Source of the DNA: JBJXHG01 sp046160865 | GTDB lineage: Bacteria > Planctomycetota > UBA1135 > GCA-002686595 | Direction of reading: 5' to 3' | DNA: 25,562 nt | Assembly (NCBI GenBank): GCA_046160865.1 | Contig: JBJXHG010000035.1 | Location: 1-25,562 of the forward strand | Shown: positions 1 through 7,268 of the stretch, one piece after another | Position numbering within the stretch: the stretch's first letter is position 1 | Layout: each line of letters opens with the position of its first letter | The notes under the pieces: model-generated | The model's database searches: none | Seen by the model: only the letters and a program-made list of their open reading frames with translations | Told to the model about the DNA's origin: nothing | Program-made: the position numbers and the translations under genes

Positions 1-113
1 CTGCGCTGGCGGCGTTGCTCGGGTTCGGAAACCTGACAGGTTGCCTGCACCCTCGCGCCTTGCCAGCGACGACGATCTCGACCTTGGTGAGAGCGAACTT
101 CTGACTCAGGACA
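1..113. other. window edge, no supported gene
   Basis: I see no convincing coding region before the palindromic element. One plus-strand frame stays open from base 3 to a TGA at about 111-113 and could be the last codons of a gene that begins outside the window. The peptide is too short and too ordinary to call. Confidence 0.4.
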
Positions 114-294
114 CTAGCCCGCATTTCTCAGCACGTCCTGCTGCGCTCGTGCCAACTCGCTCGGAGCGGCGTTGTTGGATCGGAATCGATCCTTGCCGAC
201 CAAGTAGGTCACCTCCGGTCGATTCCGATGCAACGCGTTGCTCCGAACGCGCTGGCGCACCCTCGCGACGGACGTGGTGAGAAGTGCGGGCTAG
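114..294 (+). repeat. 181-bp palindromic interspersed element, copy 1
   Basis: The element begins and ends with CTAG and is one long imperfect inverted repeat of roughly 88-base arms around a 5-base loop at 202-206, flanked by GACC and GGTC. The outer arms read CTAGCCCGCATTTCTCA on the left and the near complement TGAGAAGTGCGGGCTAG on the right. A second copy of exactly the same length lies at 20587-20767 in the same orientation, with about 16 differences by eye (about 91% identity). It contains no plausible gene. The bounding CTAG and terminal inverted repeats suggest a MITE-like, non-autonomous mobile element. IS630/Tc1-type elements are known to favour TA within CTAG, but no transposase is present here. 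A large REP-like structural element is the alternative. The right end supplies the stop codon of the gene at 291-1472. Confidence 0.9.
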
Positions 295-1472
295 AACTGA
301 ACGTCGAAGCCGAGCGCGAAGGTCGAGTCGTCCTGCGCGTCCAGAGGCAACCGGCCGGTCGTGTAGGTCAGCGCCCAACCGCGCGGAAGATCCATCCGAA
401 TCGCGAGGTGGCTCGAGTGATCCGTGTCCGCGCGACGAATCGCTGCTTCCGGATCGACCTCTTGGAAGAAGCGCCAACCGGCGGAGAGCCACAGCTGCTC
501 GTCGTCGAGGTCGAGCACGGCCGATCGCATACCGGCTTCGAAGCGTGCGCGCACGAGCGAATCGTCGTCCGTCAACGCGCGACGCGTATCGTCCTGCGAT
601 GCGTCGACGACGTCGAAGCCGAGTGCGATCGCAGGGTAAGCGGTCCCGGACAAGCGGAACTTCTCGTCGTTGCCCGCGAGCCAACGCACGGCCGCAGCCG
701 GTGCATCGAAGACGTTCCAACGGCTCGCCGTCGCGTCGGGGTCAGAGCTCAGGAACCTCCCGCCCAACGTGAACCCGAACACGGTTTGGCGCGACGACCA
801 ATCTTGGTTCGATTCGAAGCCTAGGTGCAACTCGCCATTCCACACGAGCTCCGGCGGCAGCGTCTGTTCGATTCTGTCCGCGTAGCGCCTCGCGAGTACT
901 TGGAAATCAGGGTCGTTGCGCATCTCGCGCGCCGACGCGCCGCGTGCGGATCGAGCTGCGACGTCCGTGTACCGCTCCGGGTCGAGGGACGAGAGCTCGT
1001 CTGCCGTCGGAGTGGCCCCGCTCGCGACCAGGTCTTTGCGTGTGTCGGCCGATGACCCGAGCGTGTGGTTACCGAACCAGCGCACGCGCAGCGCCGTCCA
1101 CGAGTAATCGTCCGGGTTCGCGTCGCGATCGAAGGCGACATTGCCGGTCGCGACGAAATCGAACGACGTCCCTTCCTCGTCTTTTGCCGCGGGAATCGCC
1201 TTGGCGAAGTCGTACGTGAAGCCGAGTGCGGCGCGATCATCGGAGAATCGATCGAAGGCGCGGAACTGCACGCGCAGACCCTCGATCCAGCGCCAGAACC
1301 GACCGCGCGGCGCGCGCTCGGGGAGCGGTGCATCGAACGCGGGATCGAGCAACCGCGTCCGCGCGGCGTCGGCAATCTGCTCGGGAAGCGTCGCAGGCGT
1401 CTGCGCGCGCGCAGCACGTGTATGTGAAACGATCGCGAATGCCGCGACGAGGAAGATTCGAGTGGAGGACAT
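291..1472 (-). CDS. exported protein, putative outer-membrane beta-barrel
   Basis: A 393-residue protein with a clear signal peptide: an arginine at residue 5, a hydrophobic stretch at about 7-15, and likely cleavage after Ala23 (ARA before Gln24). The mature part has no recognised enzyme motif. It is rich in alternating aromatic and polar segments such as RVRWFGNHTLG and TVFGFTLGGRF, and it ends in Phe within FALGFDVQF. A terminal aromatic residue on an amphipathic strand is typical of outer-membrane barrels, so I infer an outer-membrane location with unknown function. The ATG at 1472 places the signal peptide at the N-terminus; a GAGAGG about 13 bases upstream is a weak ribosome-binding site. 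The TAG stop at 291-293 lies inside the terminal CTAG of the palindromic element, so the element abuts the gene without a spacer. I do not recognise a named family. Confidence 0.75.
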   Translation of the reverse strand: MSSTRIFLVAAFAIVSHTRAARAQTPATLPEQIADAARTRLLDPAFDAPLPERAPRGRFWRWIEGLRVQFRAFDRFSDDRAALGFTYDFAKAIPAAKDEEGTSFDFVATGNVAFDRDANPDDYSWTALRVRWFGNHTLGSSADTRKDLVASGATPTADELSSLDPERYTDVAARSARGASAREMRNDPDFQVLARRYADRIEQTLPPELVWNGELHLGFESNQDWSSRQTVFGFTLGGRFLSSDPDATASRWNVFDAPAAAVRWLAGNDEKFRLSGTAYPAIALGFDVVDASQDDTRRALTDDDSLVRARFEAGMRSAVLDLDDEQLWLSAGWRFFQEVDPEAAIRRADTDHSSHLAIRMDLPRGWALTYTTGRLPLDAQDDSTFALGFDVQF

Positions 1473-1806
1473 CGGTCGCGTGTGCGCCTCTCACTGATCG
1501 AGACGGCGTCGAGAGGCTGGATCAGGCTTCACAAGTCGTCGAGGCATTTGACCGCCCCGCGGTTCGCATCGATGGCGTTGCGGGGCCTCCGACGATGCGT
1601 GCGAACGCACGTTGTCACTGCTGCTTGGCTCGCGACCGCGGAACGACCACGCGCCTCGACGGCTTGTGAAGCCGAATCTAGCGCTCGCGCGCTGTCACCG
1701 TCGCTCGAATTGCTCCGAAGCGTGTGCTGCGCACGCATCTTTGATCGTTGTGCGTCGTTTCTTCACGTCGCGTTTGCATTGCGCGCGCGAACCGGTCGGG
1801 CGCGCG
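1473..1806. other. intergenic region between two minus-strand genes
   Basis: About 330 bases with no convincing gene; the open frames here have arginine-rich, low-complexity translations. It holds a perfect 14-base inverted repeat CGTGCG-AA-CGCACG at 1598-1611. It also holds a pair of 7-base complementary arms, GCCCCGC at 1554-1560 and GCGGGGC at 1580-1586, that could form a hairpin after the upstream Sel1 gene or before the beta-barrel gene. I see no clear -10/-35 promoter. A GGTTCGCATC string at 1561 resembles a tRNA T-loop, but no flanking stem pairs. Confidence 0.5.
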
Positions 1807-1820
1807 CTATTGCGCGCGCC
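1799..1820 (-). terminator. GC hairpin spanning the Sel1 stop codon
   Basis: GGCGCGCGC (1799-1807) and GCGCGCGCC (1812-1820) are perfectly complementary around the 4-base loop TATT (1808-1811). The TAG stop of the Sel1-repeat gene (1809-1807 on the minus strand) sits at the edge of the loop. There is no T-run downstream on the minus strand, so an intrinsic terminator is uncertain. It may only slow ribosomes or protect the mRNA end. Confidence 0.35.
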
Positions 1821-2967
1821 GTCCGGGCGCGGGAACGCTTGCGCGCGCCGACGTCCATGCGCGCGCGCGCTCCTCCGCCTGCGTGACTTGCTCGCGCGTC
1901 ATCGCCTTCGCGATTGCACCCGCCTGCGCGCGCGCGGGCTCGTGGCCGAGCTCGGCGCTCAACCGATACCACATGAGTGCGGCGACGGGATCTCGCACGA
2001 CGCCGCGGCCGAGCTCGTACATCGATCCGAGCTTGCTCTGCGCCACGGCGAGCGCTTGGTCGGCGGCAGCATGCAGCCAACGCGCAGCCTCTTGCGGATC
2101 CGAAGCAACGCCCTCGCCACGCAAGCACATCAGCCCGAAGTTGTGCTGCGCCATCGCCAGGCCTTGCTCCGCTGCAAGTCGCATCCAGCTCGCCGCGCGC
2201 ACGGAATCCGGCGCGACGCCACGGCCCTCCGAGTACGCGAGCGCGAGCGTGAGCTGGGCCGGCGCGTGTCCCTGCTCCGCCGCGAGCGCCAGCCATCGGC
2301 ACGCCTCGGCCGCGTCCGCGGCAACACCCTCTCCGTTCATGTACATCGCGGCCAAGCGCTCCTGCGCGACGGCGAGTCCCTGGTCCGCGGCGAGCTGCAG
2401 CCAGCGCGCGGCTGCCGCGTCGTCGCTCGGTGTGCCGCGGCCTTCCGTCATCATCAGTCCGAGGCAGAACTGCGCGCGCGCGGTTCCCTGCTCCGCGGCG
2501 GCGAGGAGCCAGTGCCGCGCGCGCTCGTCGCTCGCGGCGACGCCGCGTCCCGCGAGGTACATCAGCGCGAGATTGGTCTGCGCCGGCGCGTGGCCTTGAT
2601 CCGCGGCGAGTCGGTACCAGCGCGCGGCCTCGGCGTCATCTTGCGGTACACCGTCGCCTTGCTCGGACATCACGCCGAGCGCGTACTGCGCGCGCGCGTC
2701 GTGCTGTTGTGCGGCGCGTCCATATAGGCGCGCGGCGAACTCTGGATCGCGGCGCACTCCGTCGCCGTCGTAGTGGCGCGTCGCCTGTCGCACGAGCTCG
2801 TCGGCGTCGTGCGCGCCGGGAGTCGTCGCGGCCGAGGGCTCGACGCGCTTGTGCTGAGCCGAGACGGTGTCGGGTGCGAGCTCGCGGTCGCTCGCGCACG
2901 AGCACGTCCATACGAGCACGAAGCACGCGAGCACGTACGATGGATGGGCGAAGTGTGACGTAATCAT
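1807..2967 (-). CDS. Sel1-like repeat exported protein or lipoprotein
   Basis: A 386-residue protein made largely of eight tandem 36-residue Sel1-like repeats (about residues 54-343), each with the pattern AQ-x-x-L-x-x-M-Y-x-x-G-x-G-V followed by A-A-x-W and A-A-x-Q-G. Sel1 repeats are TPR-like helical pairs that act as protein-protein adaptors, often in the periplasm or in signalling. The N-terminus is hydrophobic (residues 11-21) and ends at VWTCSC, so Cys22 or Cys24 could be lipidated, although the lipobox is not canonical. A short charged linker separates the anchor from the repeats. The start ATG at 2967 has no obvious Shine-Dalgarno sequence. The gene is divergent from the TonB receptor operon, with about 470 bases between them. 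I infer an envelope scaffold; the partner is unknown. Confidence 0.85.
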   Translation of the reverse strand: MITSHFAHPSYVLACFVLVWTCSCASDRELAPDTVSAQHKRVEPSAATTPGAHDADELVRQATRHYDGDGVRRDPEFAARLYGRAAQQHDARAQYALGVMSEQGDGVPQDDAEAARWYRLAADQGHAPAQTNLALMYLAGRGVAASDERARHWLLAAAEQGTARAQFCLGLMMTEGRGTPSDDAAAARWLQLAADQGLAVAQERLAAMYMNGEGVAADAAEACRWLALAAEQGHAPAQLTLALAYSEGRGVAPDSVRAASWMRLAAEQGLAMAQHNFGLMCLRGEGVASDPQEAARWLHAAADQALAVAQSKLGSMYELGRGVVRDPVAALMWYRLSAELGHEPARAQAGAIAKAMTREQVTQAEERARAWTSARASVPAPGRRAQ

Positions 2968-3438
2968 GGTGGAGCGTGCTCTTAGAGTACGTCGGGAAGC
3001 TGCGCCTGGCCTCGGGCAGCTGCGCCGTTGCAGCGGCGGTGTGCGGAGAGATCCGGGTTAGCGGTGCGCTCTCTTCGTGCCGTAGTGCGCGCACGCGTTC
3101 GCCTGCTGTCGCGACCGCACGCGTGCGCGCAGCCGTCAGCCAACTCTTTGACGGCAATCGCGGCGCGTCTTCACGCCGTCCTAGCAATTGGCCCCTACCG
3201 TTCCCTTCTCGCTGGCTGGGCAACGGAACTCGTGGAGTGACTTCACGCGGCCTTGATCCCGCCTCGCAGGCCGCAACCACGTGTCGAGCGCGAACTCTTG
3301 GACATTCGACGTGCGTCGTCCAGTAGGCCTTTCGGCCGAGCGGTGGATCCCTGGAGCGTGCCGGAACGCCTCACCGGGCTTCGGTTGGTCGCGCCGCCGC
3401 GGTGCTCCCGCTCCTGGCGGGAAGCGATCGAACTCGTC
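2968..3438. other. divergent intergenic region upstream of the TonB operon
   Basis: About 470 bases between the Sel1 gene (leftward) and the receptor gene (rightward). An in-frame extension of the receptor reaches back to 3253, but its translation is Arg/Pro-rich and precedes a good signal peptide, so I treat it as untranslated. The region contains the 13-base inverted repeat described separately and a small GGCC-TTTC-GGCC hairpin near 3329-3340. A TTGACG at about 3149 could be a -35 box, but I see no -10 at a suitable distance. Regulatory sequences for both directions presumably lie here. Confidence 0.5.
3086..3131. repeat. 13-base perfect inverted repeat upstream of the TonB operon
   Basis: The arm TGCGCGCACGCGT at 3086-3098 is the exact complement of ACGCGTGCGCGCA at 3119-3131, with a 20-base loop. 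It lies about 310 bases before the receptor start and could form a stable RNA hairpin or cruciform, or be a protein-binding site. There is no T-run on either side, so it is not a classical terminator. Alternating GC sequence makes some complementarity likely by chance, but 13 perfect pairs is more than expected. Confidence 0.55.
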
Positions 3439-6414
3439 GTGACGAAGAGGAGGGCGCTCGCTTGGATCCTCGTCGTCGGTCTCTTCTCGCTGCGGGCGAT
3501 CGCCTCGACGCAGGAGCTCGGAGCGCTGCGCGGAGTGGTGTACGACGCCGACTTCGGCGTGCCACTCGCGGGTGCGCGCGTCGAGATCGTCGACACGCGG
3601 CAGATCATCGCGACGAGCGAGGACGGCAACTTCCTCTTTCCACAGGTCCCGCCCGGGACGTACACACTGACCGTTTCGAAGGATGGATTCGTCCGCCAAG
3701 TGAAGACGGGCGTCGTGGTGACGCCGGGCGGGCTCACCGACATCGAGGCCTCGCTCGCCGGCGAGTTCACCGAGATGGACGAGATCGTCGTCCAGGACAT
3801 CTTGCAGGTCAGCACGGGGAACGAGGCCGGGCTGCTCAAGCTGCGCTTCGAGAGCGCGTCGCTCATGGACTCGGTGAGCTCTGACCTGATGAGTCGCGCA
3901 GGTGCGAGCGACGCGGCCAGCGCGTTGCGCCTCGTATCGGGGGCGACGGTGCAGGACGACAAGTCGGCGGTCATCCGCGGGCTTCCGGACCGCTACGTCA
4001 GTTCCCAGATGAACGGAGTGCGCTTGCCTTCCGCCGACGAAGACAAGCGCGCGGTCGAGCTGGATCAGTTCCCGGCCTCCGTGATCAACAGCATTCAAGT
4101 GAGCAAGACGTTCACGCCTGATCAACAAGGCGATGCATCGGGCGGCGCGGTCGACGTTCGGCTCAAAGGCATTCCGGATCAGACGACGTTCCAGTTCAGC
4201 GCTCAGCTCAGCCACAACACCAACGTCGGTAGCACGGACTTCCTGAGCTACGACGGCGGCGGAGTCGAGTTCTGGGCCGACGACGACGGTGGTCGCGACA
4301 TTCAGCCCGTCACCGACCCGCCGGGCAATTGGAACGGTGCAGTCGGTGTCTCCGAGATCGACGCGCCTACCGACTTCAAGTGGTCGGGCAGCTACGGCAG
4401 CCAGCATGTCTTCGACGACGGCAGCAAGCTCGGCGGTTTCGTCGGCTTGTTCTACGAGCGTGACAGCGCTTCGTACGACGACGGGATCAACGACTCGTAC
4501 GTCGTTTCGCCTCCCGCCGGAGGTCCGTTCACGCCCGAGATCGACGGGATCCTCAACGACGGCGACTTCACGACGGCTTTGTTCGACGTGCAGCAGAGCA
4601 AACAGTCCGTTCAATGGGGCGGGCTGGGCACGTTCGGATACGAAAGCGACGATCACACGCTCGGTCTGACGTACCTGTACACGCGCGTCGCCGAGGACAC
4701 CGCCACGCTCGCGATCGACACGCGTGGCAAGGAGTACTTCTTCCCCGGCTACGACGTCGACGACCCGTCGCATCCCGGGAACCAGAGTCCCGACGCGGCG
4801 CCGTACCTGCGCCTCGAGACGCTCGAGTACACGGAGCGCACGACCGGCACATTGCAACTCACGGGCAAGCACAAGCTGCCGATCGACGACTTCGAGGTGT
4901 CGAGCTTCTCGTTCCTGCAGCCCGAGCTCGATTGGACGATCGCGAAGAGCTTCGCGAACATGTACCAACCCGACAAACGCTCGTTCGGCGCCAAATGGAG
5001 GCCGGAGTTCGGCGGCTCGCCGGGACTGTGGCTGCCGTACAAGTCCGAGGCTCTCTTCACGTACGGCAACGCGAATCGCACTTGGAAGGAGATCTCCGAG
5101 GACAGCGATCAGTATGCGTTGAACCTGACACTGCCCTTCGAGCAGTGGGAGAACGAGCGGGGATATCTCAAGCTCGGTGTGTTCGACGATCGCGTCGGGC
5201 GCACGTTCGATCAAGACTCCTTCAGCAACTTCGGTGACTTCTCGGCCTCGTACAACGGAGCGTGGGATGATCCGTGGTCGGACGTGTTCCCGAGCGAGGA
5301 CCACGCGATCTCCGACGGACCGCCGTTCCTCGACGTCGATTACGACGGGGATCAGTCGATCAGCGCGTGGTACTCGATGGCCGACCTGCCGCTCTCTCCG
5401 AACGTCAACGTGATCGGAGGCGCGCGCGTGGAGCGGACTGAGATCGGCGTCGCGCTCGATGCCGAGGACGATGCCACCTGGGTCGCGCCAGGCGACTCGT
5501 CTCCGACCGGCTTGGATCCCGGTGAGGGCGACGTCGACTTCGAACAAGAGGATCTGCTGCCGTCGCTCGGCCTCGTCTACAAGGCGACCGACACGGTCAC
5601 CGTGCGCGCGTCGTACAGCCAGACCGTCGCGCGCCAAACGTTCAAGGAACTGACGCCGATCCTCCAGCAGGAGTACCTCGGAGCGCCCATCTTCGTCGGC
5701 AATCCCGAGCTTCAGATGAGCTCGCTCGACAACTACGATCTGCGCGTCGACTACGTTCCGCGCGAGGGCAGCCTGCTGTCCGCGTCCGTCTTCCACAAGA
5801 CGGTCGACGACGCGATCGAGTACGTACAACGCTACGCCACGTTCACGTACACGACGGCCGTCAACTATCCGAGCGGCAAGCTGAGCGGCCTCGAGCTCGA
5901 GGGCCGGCAGAATCTCGAGCACTGGTGGAAGCCGCTCGAAGGCGTCGCCGTCGGCGCCAACGCGACGTTCATCGAGTCCGAAGTCGATCTCCCGGCCGAC
6001 GAGATCTTCGAGTTCGCGAATCCGAGCATCCAAGTCCCGACCACGACGCGGGACATGACGAACGCTCCAGAGCATCTCTACAACCTGTACGTCACGTACG
6101 ACCTGCGCCACACAGGAACACAACTCGCGCTGTTCTACACGCTGCAAGGCGACACGCTCGTCGCGGGTGCGGAGGCGTCCAACAACGGTTATGTACCGGA
6201 CGTCTACGCGAAGCAGTACGACACGCTGAACTTCAGCGTGACGCAGGCGCTGGGACAGCATCTGAAGCTGCAGTTCCAGGCCAAGAATCTGACCAATCCG
6301 GAGATCGAGGAGGTCTACCGGCAAGAAGACGTCATCGGCGACGACGTCACGAAGACCTCGTACACGAAGGGGATCGAATACTCGATCACTCTTGGAGTGC
6401 AGTTCGCGTTCTGA
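3439..6414 (+). CDS. TonB-dependent outer-membrane receptor
   Basis: A 991-residue receptor that would import a ligand across the outer membrane using TonB energy. From the GTG start at 3439 it has a signal peptide (MTKRR, then a hydrophobic core, cleavage near Ala22). A carboxypeptidase-regulatory-like beta-sandwich follows at about 28-105, with the PPGTYTLTV motif. Next come a TonB-box-like DEIVV at 114-118, a plug domain with ASALRLVSGATVQ and VIRGL motifs, and a long barrel rich in aromatic strands that ends in FAF. Upstream in-frame ATG and GTG codons would bury the signal peptide, so I prefer GTG 3439. The substrate cannot be read from the sequence. It heads the operon that contains its own TonB, ExbB and ExbD, which suggests a dedicated energy supply. 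The stop is 32 bases before the DUF3450 gene. The N-terminal extension resembles carbohydrate or peptide receptors, but this is weak evidence. Confidence 0.93.
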   Translation: MTKRRALAWILVVGLFSLRAIASTQELGALRGVVYDADFGVPLAGARVEIVDTRQIIATSEDGNFLFPQVPPGTYTLTVSKDGFVRQVKTGVVVTPGGLTDIEASLAGEFTEMDEIVVQDILQVSTGNEAGLLKLRFESASLMDSVSSDLMSRAGASDAASALRLVSGATVQDDKSAVIRGLPDRYVSSQMNGVRLPSADEDKRAVELDQFPASVINSIQVSKTFTPDQQGDASGGAVDVRLKGIPDQTTFQFSAQLSHNTNVGSTDFLSYDGGGVEFWADDDGGRDIQPVTDPPGNWNGAVGVSEIDAPTDFKWSGSYGSQHVFDDGSKLGGFVGLFYERDSASYDDGINDSYVVSPPAGGPFTPEIDGILNDGDFTTALFDVQQSKQSVQWGGLGTFGYESDDHTLGLTYLYTRVAEDTATLAIDTRGKEYFFPGYDVDDPSHPGNQSPDAAPYLRLETLEYTERTTGTLQLTGKHKLPIDDFEVSSFSFLQPELDWTIAKSFANMYQPDKRSFGAKWRPEFGGSPGLWLPYKSEALFTYGNANRTWKEISEDSDQYALNLTLPFEQWENERGYLKLGVFDDRVGRTFDQDSFSNFGDFSASYNGAWDDPWSDVFPSEDHAISDGPPFLDVDYDGDQSISAWYSMADLPLSPNVNVIGGARVERTEIGVALDAEDDATWVAPGDSSPTGLDPGEGDVDFEQEDLLPSLGLVYKATDTVTVRASYSQTVARQTFKELTPILQQEYLGAPIFVGNPELQMSSLDNYDLRVDYVPREGSLLSASVFHKTVDDAIEYVQRYATFTYTTAVNYPSGKLSGLELEGRQNLEHWWKPLEGVAVGANATFIESEVDLPADEIFEFANPSIQVPTTTRDMTNAPEHLYNLYVTYDLRHTGTQLALFYTLQGDTLVAGAEASNNGYVPDVYAKQYDTLNFSVTQALGQHLKLQFQAKNLTNPEIEEVYRQEDVIGDDVTKTSYTKGIEYSITLGVQFAF

Positions 6415-6446
6415 CGCGAATCGCGCACACAGAAAGGGGCGGTGAA

Positions 6447-7268
6447 GTGAAGAAGCAAAATCGAGTCGAAACGCACACGAGGGCCGGCGCACGGATGCTC
6501 GCGCCGCTCGTCGTCCTCGCGTCGACGGGCGTGCTCGCGGCAAGTCAGGGCTCGGACGACTCCGGACGTCCCGCGACTCCAACGCTGCAAGAGACGCGTC
6601 TCACAATGGACAAGTGGATCGAGACGCAGCAGATCATCTCGAAGGAAAGCAAGGAGTGGCGACAAGGCAAAGAGATCCTCGTCGATCGCGTCGAGGCGAT
6701 TCGGCAAGAAGTCGCTGCGCTCGAGGAGAAGATCAAGCAATCCGAAGCGAAGATCGCCGAAGTCGCCACGCAACGTGCTGAGCTGCTCACCGAGAAGGAG
6801 CGCATTCAGGGCGTCGGTGCACACGTCGCCGGGGTCGTCACCGGTCTGGAAGGCGAAGTTCGGAAGCTGTTCCGCGTCGCGCCGGAAACGCTTCAAGAAC
6901 GCATGAAGCAGTTGCACGAGCGCATCCCCGCCGATCCGGCGACGACGAAGGTGCAGCTCGCCGAGCGCTTCCAGAACGTGCTCGGCATCCTCAACGAGCT
7001 CAACAAGGCGAACAACGAGCTCAACGTGTTCTACGAAGTGCGCACGCTCGCTGGCGGCCGTCCGTCCGAAGTGCAGACGATGTACGTCGGGTTGGCGCAG
7101 GCGTACTACGTCAGCGCGGGCGGGGAAGCAGGGATCGGCCGGCCGACGCTCGACGGTTGGCAGTGGGAGCCTTCGAGCTCCGTCGCCGGCCACGTCAAAC
7201 ACGCGCTCGAAATCGTCCAACTCAAGCACTCCCCCGCGTTCGTCGCGTTGCCGGTGAAACTCCAATGA
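6447..7268 (+). CDS. DUF3450 periplasmic coiled-coil protein
   Basis: A 273-residue exported protein matching the DUF3450 family as I know it. The signal peptide covers about residues 1-33. A coiled coil follows at about 50-115 (EEKIKQSEAKIAEV and similar heptads). The family signature comes next: LAERFQNVLGILNELNK, then VGLAQAYYVS, then GRPTLDGWQWE and a final FVALPV. DUF3450 genes commonly sit beside TtpC/ExbB-ExbD-TonB clusters, as here, and are thought to be periplasmic accessories of TonB2-type complexes; their exact role is unknown. The GTG start at 6447 is preceded by AAAGGGG about 7 bases upstream, a good ribosome-binding site. Its TGA overlaps the next ATG (ATGA at 7265-7268), so translation with the ExbB-like protein is probably coupled. 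Confidence 0.9.
   Translation: MKKQNRVETHTRAGARMLAPLVVLASTGVLAASQGSDDSGRPATPTLQETRLTMDKWIETQQIISKESKEWRQGKEILVDRVEAIRQEVAALEEKIKQSEAKIAEVATQRAELLTEKERIQGVGAHVAGVVTGLEGEVRKLFRVAPETLQERMKQLHERIPADPATTKVQLAERFQNVLGILNELNKANNELNVFYEVRTLAGGRPSEVQTMYVGLAQAYYVSAGGEAGIGRPTLDGWQWEPSSSVAGHVKHALEIVQLKHSPAFVALPVKLQ

Noticed and set aside
1554..1590. T-loop-like GGTTCGCATC suggesting a tRNA
   Set aside because: Neither the flanking stem nor an acceptor or anticodon arm can be formed.
1985..2810. Periodic direct repeats of about 108 bases
   Set aside because: They are the coding repeats of the Sel1 domain, not a CRISPR array or satellite; spacing is constant and in frame.
3181..6582. Very long minus-strand open frame opposite the TonB receptor
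   Set aside because: It is Arg/Val-rich with no domains, and is an artefact of high-GC codon use antisense to a clearly recognisable receptor.
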